DNA of 64,000 nucleotides from JBPOFY01 sp049889815 (lineage in GTDB: Bacteria > Verrucomicrobiota > Verrucomicrobiia > Opitutales > Coraliomargaritaceae), in NCBI GenBank assembly GCA_049889815.1, contig JBMHCR010000028.1, positions 14,944-78,943 on the forward strand. Direction: 5' to 3'. Made by a program: the position numbers and the translations under genes. A model generated the notes under the pieces. The model was not told where the DNA came from and searched no databases. It saw only the letters and a list, made by a program, of their open reading frames with translations. This document shows positions 60,494-64,000 of the stretch, piece after piece (within the stretch, counting starts at the first letter, position 1; each line of letters starts with the position of its first letter).

Positions 60494-61573
60494 ATGTTCG
60501 CTCAACACGACGATACCCGCATAGCCGGGATGCGCCCTCTGCTGCCCCCCGCGATCCTTATTGAGGAGACTCCACTCTCCGACAGAGCAACCGCGGTGAT
60601 CGACAAAGGGCGCTCCGAAACTGCCGCGATTCTCAATGGCGAAGACGATCGTCTGATTGTAGTCGCCGGCCCCTGCTCAATTCACGACACGAAGGCAGCA
60701 GTGGAATACGCAGAGCGCCTTTTACCGCTCGCGACCAAACATCAGAAAGACCTGCAGATTATTATGCGTGTCTATTTTGAAAAGCCTCGCACAGTGGTTG
60801 GCTGGAAAGGTCTCATCAACGACCCGAACATCGATGGTAGTTTCGAGATCAACAAGGGGCTCCGTATCGGTCGTAAATTACTCGTCGATATTTGTGAGCT
60901 TGGCCTGCCAACAGGTGCTGAATTTCTCGATACCATCATTCCCCAGTTCATCGCCGATGCTATCGCCTGGTCCGCTATCGGTGCCCGTACTACCGAGAGC
61001 CAGATCCACCGTGAGCTCGCATCTGGGCTCTCCATGCCCGTCGGTTTCAAAAACGGCACCAGCGGCAACGTGCAAATCGCAATCGACGCAGTCCGCTCCT
61101 CCGCACAGCCGCACTGGTTTCCCTCGGTCACTAAGCAAGGGGTCACTGCAATCTTTCAAACAACCGGCAATCCATCGGCCCACGTCATTCTGCGCGGAGG
61201 CAACCGCACCGGTCCAAATTACGAAGCCAAAGACATCGAACCGATCCTCGACCAATTGAAAGCTGTTGGTCTTCCCCAGCAGCTCATCGTCGACTGTAGT
61301 CACGGTAACAGCAATAAAGACTATACACGCCAGTCAGCAGTCGCCAGCGTGCTCGCAGAGCAAATCGCCGCAGGGCAACAAGGCATCGCAGGCGTCATGC
61401 TGGAAAGCCACCTCGTAGCCGGACGCCAAGACTACTCCGAAGACGGCAACAATACCTACGGCCAAAGCATCACCGATGCCTGTATCGATTTTCCTGCTAC
61501 AGAGGCAATTCTGGAAGAACTAGCGACTGCGGTGAGAAGTCGTCGAGAAAAGTCACTTATTAAGACTATTTAA
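60494..61573 (+). CDS. aroG: 3-deoxy-7-phosphoheptulonate synthase, class I (AroFGH type)
   Basis: First enzyme of the aromatic-acid pathway, joining PEP and erythrose 4-phosphate. The 359-residue protein is the AroF/G/H-type class I alpha form: VVAGPCSIHDTKAAVEYA, IMRVYFEKPRTVVGWKGLIN, SAIGARTTESQIHRELASGL, DCSHGNSNKDYTRQ and VMLESHL are all present. The isozyme letter is arbitrary: which aromatic amino acid inhibits it cannot be read here. It is the last gene of the pyrB-pyrC-CPBP run and overlaps the convergent esterase gene by eight bases. Confidence 0.94.
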   Translation: MFAQHDDTRIAGMRPLLPPAILIEETPLSDRATAVIDKGRSETAAILNGEDDRLIVVAGPCSIHDTKAAVEYAERLLPLATKHQKDLQIIMRVYFEKPRTVVGWKGLINDPNIDGSFEINKGLRIGRKLLVDICELGLPTGAEFLDTIIPQFIADAIAWSAIGARTTESQIHRELASGLSMPVGFKNGTSGNVQIAIDAVRSSAQPHWFPSVTKQGVTAIFQTTGNPSAHVILRGGNRTGPNYEAKDIEPILDQLKAVGLPQQLIVDCSHGNSNKDYTRQSAVASVLAEQIAAGQQGIAGVMLESHLVAGRQDYSEDGNNTYGQSITDACIDFPATEAILEELATAVRSRREKSLIKTI

Positions 61574-62393
61574 CTAAACACTCTGCAAAAAAAGTATAGG
61601 TCTTTCTCACGTTAGTTTCCCAATAGATCCACTCGTGGGCGCCGGGAAATTCTTCGAAGGTGTGCGGGATGCCTTCTTTCTTGAGCGCGGCAGCGAGCTC
61701 GCGGTTATGTTCAATTAGAGTGTCGTCGACGCCGCAATCGAAACGAAATGGGCGTAGTTTTTCACGGTTTTCTAGGATCGCTTTTAGTGTGCATGGCTTC
61801 GTAGCGTCCTCGTAACCATACTTCTTTAAGGGCTCTTCGACGAACAGTGGCATTTGATCCAGATGAGTGATCGAGGAGTGTCCGGTAAAGCCCTGGAAGC
61901 GATCCGGATAGCTAGCGCCGAGGCGCATTGCACCGAAACCACCCATGGATAAGCCACCGATGAAGTGAGGCGCATCGATGGAGTTTCCGGTTAATTCGCT
62001 CACGGCTTGTGGCACGTCTTCGACGATCCACATTTCGAAACTCTGCCCATTGTGTTCAGCGTAGGCACTACCGTCGCCCCAAAGTCCGTCGGAAGGCATT
62101 GCGAGGATCATTGGCGGCAATTCTCCTGCATCGATCATCTCTTGAAGGCTGGTATGTGCCTTGCCCATACTCGACCAGATCCAGTGGCTGCCGTATACGC
62201 CATGCAATAGAATCACGACCGGCACGTCACTCCGCCCTTCGGCTTGCTTCGGCACATAGATCGATAGATCTGCCCGCGCTTTCAAAGCAGGGCTTTTCAC
62301 GGTCATGAAATTGAGCGTGCCGTTCAGGCAAGGGATCGCACCCTTTTCAGTGGTACGGAAATAGGATTTCTTAGTATCTGCCATGCTCTTCAT
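61566..62393 (-). CDS. alpha/beta-hydrolase, esterase D / S-formylglutathione hydrolase-like
   Basis: A 275-residue cytoplasmic serine hydrolase of the esterase-D fold, whose best-known members hydrolyse S-formylglutathione in formaldehyde detoxification. The nucleophile elbow is GGLSMGGFG; ILLHGVYGSHW gives the oxyanion loop; the acid and His lie in RFDCGVDDTLIEHN and FPGAHEWIYW. A start three codons later (MADTKKSYF) is also possible. It follows a zinc alcohol dehydrogenase on the same strand, and that follows a P450, which makes a formaldehyde-handling role plausible. A palindromic repeat separates it from the dehydrogenase. Confidence 0.85.
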   Translation of the reverse strand: MKSMADTKKSYFRTTEKGAIPCLNGTLNFMTVKSPALKARADLSIYVPKQAEGRSDVPVVILLHGVYGSHWIWSSMGKAHTSLQEMIDAGELPPMILAMPSDGLWGDGSAYAEHNGQSFEMWIVEDVPQAVSELTGNSIDAPHFIGGLSMGGFGAMRLGASYPDRFQGFTGHSSITHLDQMPLFVEEPLKKYGYEDATKPCTLKAILENREKLRPFRFDCGVDDTLIEHNRELAAALKKEGIPHTFEEFPGAHEWIYWETNVRKTYTFFAECLVK

Positions 62394-62397
62394 TTTT

Positions 62398-62470
62398 TTG
62401 CCACTGATGAACGCGGATTTGCGCGGATATCATCTCACTGTGATTAATCCGCGCACATCTATGTAAATCC
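62398..62470. repeat. palindromic repeat between the esterase and dehydrogenase genes
   Basis: CCACTGATGAACGCGGATTT followed by GCGCGGAT (62421-62428) pairs with ATCCGCGC (62447-62454), and GGATTT/AAATCC flank it. I know very similar CCACTGATxxACxCGGATT elements, scattered in many copies in Verrucomicrobia and Planctomycetes genomes, but have only this copy in the window. Confidence 0.55.
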
Positions 62471-62485
62471 ATGGCTAAATTCTAT

Positions 62486-63595
62486 CTATTCAAACGTGAT
62501 CACACCTTTAGCATTTCGGCCAGCCATCATGTCGTCGATCGCCTTCTGGAAATCCTCAAGCGGATAGGTGCGGGTAATGAGTTCATCGAGCTTGAGCTGT
62601 TTGTGTTCATAGAGCTCAAGCAACTTTGGGAAATCATACTCCGGCTTCGCACCACCATAGAGCGGGTTGATGTAAACCTTATCCCATTCGAAGAGATTCA
62701 TATCGATGGTAATTTCCTCTTCGATCCCCGAGACTTGGATGGCTGTTCCAGCACTGCGCACCATAGCCAGCGGAGCCGCTCCTAGCGCTGGGACACCAGT
62801 GCATTCGAATGCGTAATCCGCACCACGACCACCACAAAGTTTCTTCACTTCCTCAGCTGCTTGCATAAGCCCCTTATCTTCTCGAGATGCGAGAATCGTG
62901 TGCGTTGCGCCAAACTCTTTCGCCATTTTGAGGCGCTGCTCATTGACGTCGATCGCGATCACTTTTGCGGCACCTGAAATACGTGCGCCCTGAATCGAGT
63001 TGAGCCCAACACCACCCGTGCCGAGCACGACTGCGCTGCTGCCGGCTGCGAGCTTTGCCGTGTTTACCACGGAGCCATAACCCGTCATCACGCCGCAACC
63101 AACGATACATGCCGATTCAAAAGGAATCTCGGTGTTGTAGGGAATACAGGCCTCCTTTTTCACCACCGTGTGACTACTGAGTGTGCCAATGTTGAACGAG
63201 CGCCTCACCGGCTCGCCCTTCCAAGTGGTCGCTTCGGCGTGGGCCATACCAGCAAAGGGATCCTCACCAGTCACCTGTGAGTTCACTTCACAGATATTAT
63301 GATTTCCATGATCACACTGGAAGCAATCCTTACACGGAATCGCCCAGTTCAGAAGGACCTTGTCACCGACCTTAACGTTATCGACACCTTCGCCTATCGC
63401 CTCAATTACACCGGCACCCTCGTGCCCCATGACGTGCTCATATCCCCAGTTCAGGGAATCGTAATCAGTGTGGCACACACCCGATGCTTTAATAGCAACG
63501 AGCACTTCGCCCGCCTTCGGTCGATTGACTTCAATGGTTTCGATGGTAAAGGAACCTTTACCATCCGTAATAGCGGCTTTCGCTTGAATAGACAT
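62486..63595 (-). CDS. zinc-dependent alcohol dehydrogenase, class III-like
   Basis: A 369-residue medium-chain dehydrogenase, closest to glutathione- or thiol-dependent formaldehyde dehydrogenases. Catalytic zinc ligands are in GVCHTDYDSL and GHEGAGVIEAIGEGVDNV; the structural zinc knot is CKDCFQCDHGNHNIC; the NAD fold has VLGTGGVGLNSIQGARISGA and VIAIDVNEQRL. Compared with class III ADH, about ten residues are missing between the catalytic Cys and GHEG. It starts 15 bases after a P450 gene, so the two are co-expressed. In marine bacteria such an ADH next to a demethylating P450 removes formaldehyde. Confidence 0.9.
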   Translation of the reverse strand: MSIQAKAAITDGKGSFTIETIEVNRPKAGEVLVAIKASGVCHTDYDSLNWGYEHVMGHEGAGVIEAIGEGVDNVKVGDKVLLNWAIPCKDCFQCDHGNHNICEVNSQVTGEDPFAGMAHAEATTWKGEPVRRSFNIGTLSSHTVVKKEACIPYNTEIPFESACIVGCGVMTGYGSVVNTAKLAAGSSAVVLGTGGVGLNSIQGARISGAAKVIAIDVNEQRLKMAKEFGATHTILASREDKGLMQAAEEVKKLCGGRGADYAFECTGVPALGAAPLAMVRSAGTAIQVSGIEEEITIDMNLFEWDKVYINPLYGGAKPEYDFPKLLELYEHKQLKLDELITRTYPLEDFQKAIDDMMAGRNAKGVITFE

Positions 63596-63610
63596 AATCT
63601 AAAAATCCGC

Positions 63611-64000
63611 TTACTTTTTAGCGTGGAGCTTGACTGTGACGACTTCGTATCCGTTTTGCCGGGTGAAGGAAGACTCCTTTTCGATTTTAGGCTCTGCGTG
63701 AACCAATTCAAGTCGTTCGACGCGGTTACACAGAGACTTAAGCAAGCTGCGGAAAATCAATCGGGCATGCGGAGCCCCAAGACAGTTATGCGCCCCAAAA
63801 CCAAATCCGATATGCGGATTCGGGCTGCGGTCTAAGACCACCTCATTCGGTTTATCAAACACGGTTTCATCACGGTTTGCCGATGGCCAACAAATGCCCA
63901 CGCGTCCACCCGCAGGTACGTCCTGATCGACTAATTTAGCCGCGTGAGGACACTTACGGGTAATGGCTGTCAACGGACTCGTATAGCGAACGAACTCTTC
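63611..64000 (-). CDS. cytochrome P450, C-terminal part (runs off the window)
   Basis: The last 129 codons of a bacterial P450. The heme-binding loop reads FGFGAHNCLGAPHARL, with the axial cysteine, and the start of the visible part EEFVRYTSPLTAITRK is the region before the meander. The N-terminal two thirds are beyond 64000. It is the soluble class I type that needs ferredoxin and a reductase, whose genes would be expected further upstream on the minus strand. Together with the zinc dehydrogenase (15 bases on) it resembles the oxidative O-demethylase unit of marine algal sugar degraders. Confidence 0.92.
   Translation of the reverse strand, partial: EEFVRYTSPLTAITRKCPHAAKLVDQDVPAGGRVGICWPSANRDETVFDKPNEVVLDRSPNPHIGFGFGAHNCLGAPHARLIFRSLLKSLCNRVERLELVHAEPKIEKESSFTRQNGYEVVTVKLHAKK

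Overview
The window looks like the chromosome of a marine-type member of the Verrucomicrobiota, probably class Opitutia (Puniceicoccaceae/Coraliomargarita-like). The evidence is direct but indirect in kind: a 52-residue small basic protein of the Chlamydiae/Verrucomicrobia signature family (3310-3468), the C-terminus of a PEP-CTERM protein (10524-10691), a pseudopilin with the short-linker, DG-ending architecture common in this phylum (56298-57062), and an eukaryotic-like type II glutamine synthetase. There is no prophage, insertion sequence, CRISPR array or rRNA. Most genes are housekeeping and intact; almost every gap is short.

Layout. 1-4037: end of rpoN, fba, psd, a tandem crcB pair, the signature small protein and ptsH. 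4063-17643: two RND efflux systems. The first is a full operon (TetR regulator, outer-membrane factor, membrane-fusion protein, pump, coupled by ATGA overlaps); the second has only fusion protein and pump. Both have the same palindrome (AATTCAAAC-N4-GTTTG) in front of them, so one TetR probably governs both and the second pump probably borrows the first operon's outer-membrane channel. Between them lie a PEP-CTERM remnant, tRNA-Tyr, an RG-rich 634-residue unknown protein, tRNA-Leu and a dispersed palindrome. 17694-20270: a PP2C phosphatase overlapping a mini-kinase, then glutamine synthetase II behind a near-perfect sigma-54 promoter. 20326-25642: DUF2071 protein, tRNA-Ala, fdhD plus an FdhF/YdeP-type oxidoreductase, adenosine deaminase.

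25795-31318: a lineage-specific block with an ABCG-like half transporter, a small lipoprotein and a large secreted helical-repeat protein in one operon, flanked by two unrecognised secreted proteins. 31350-47532: mainly housekeeping (acyl-CoA ligase, obg, ppx, hisD, a LolA-like protein, guaA, a membrane zinc-ribbon protein, smc, LOG protein, AsmA-like protein, a 31-residue ribosome-associated type protein, RluA-like enzyme, rpsT, trpS). 47589-51588: PhoD-like phosphatase, nucleoside transporter, yggS, LysR regulator. 51592-56202: a Mn/Zn-type ABC importer operon (binding protein, ATPase, an embedded GNAT acetyltransferase, two permeases), in which one permease carries a C-terminal MntR/DtxR-like domain whose linker contains an exact 17-bp repeat with 19-bp period. 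57287-61573: pyrB-pyrC-CPBP protease-DAHP synthase operon. 61566-64000: esterase, zinc alcohol dehydrogenase and a cytochrome P450 running off the end, a set that resembles the demethylation/formaldehyde-disposal modules used on methylated algal sugars.

The most unusual points are the shared TetR palindrome, the sigma-54 promoter of glnII, the permease-MntR fusion with its frame-critical duplication, the P450-ADH-esterase module, the ABCG-lipoprotein-repeat operon and a tRNA-Leu with a predicted AAG anticodon. All assignments are from reading the sequence; no database search was run.
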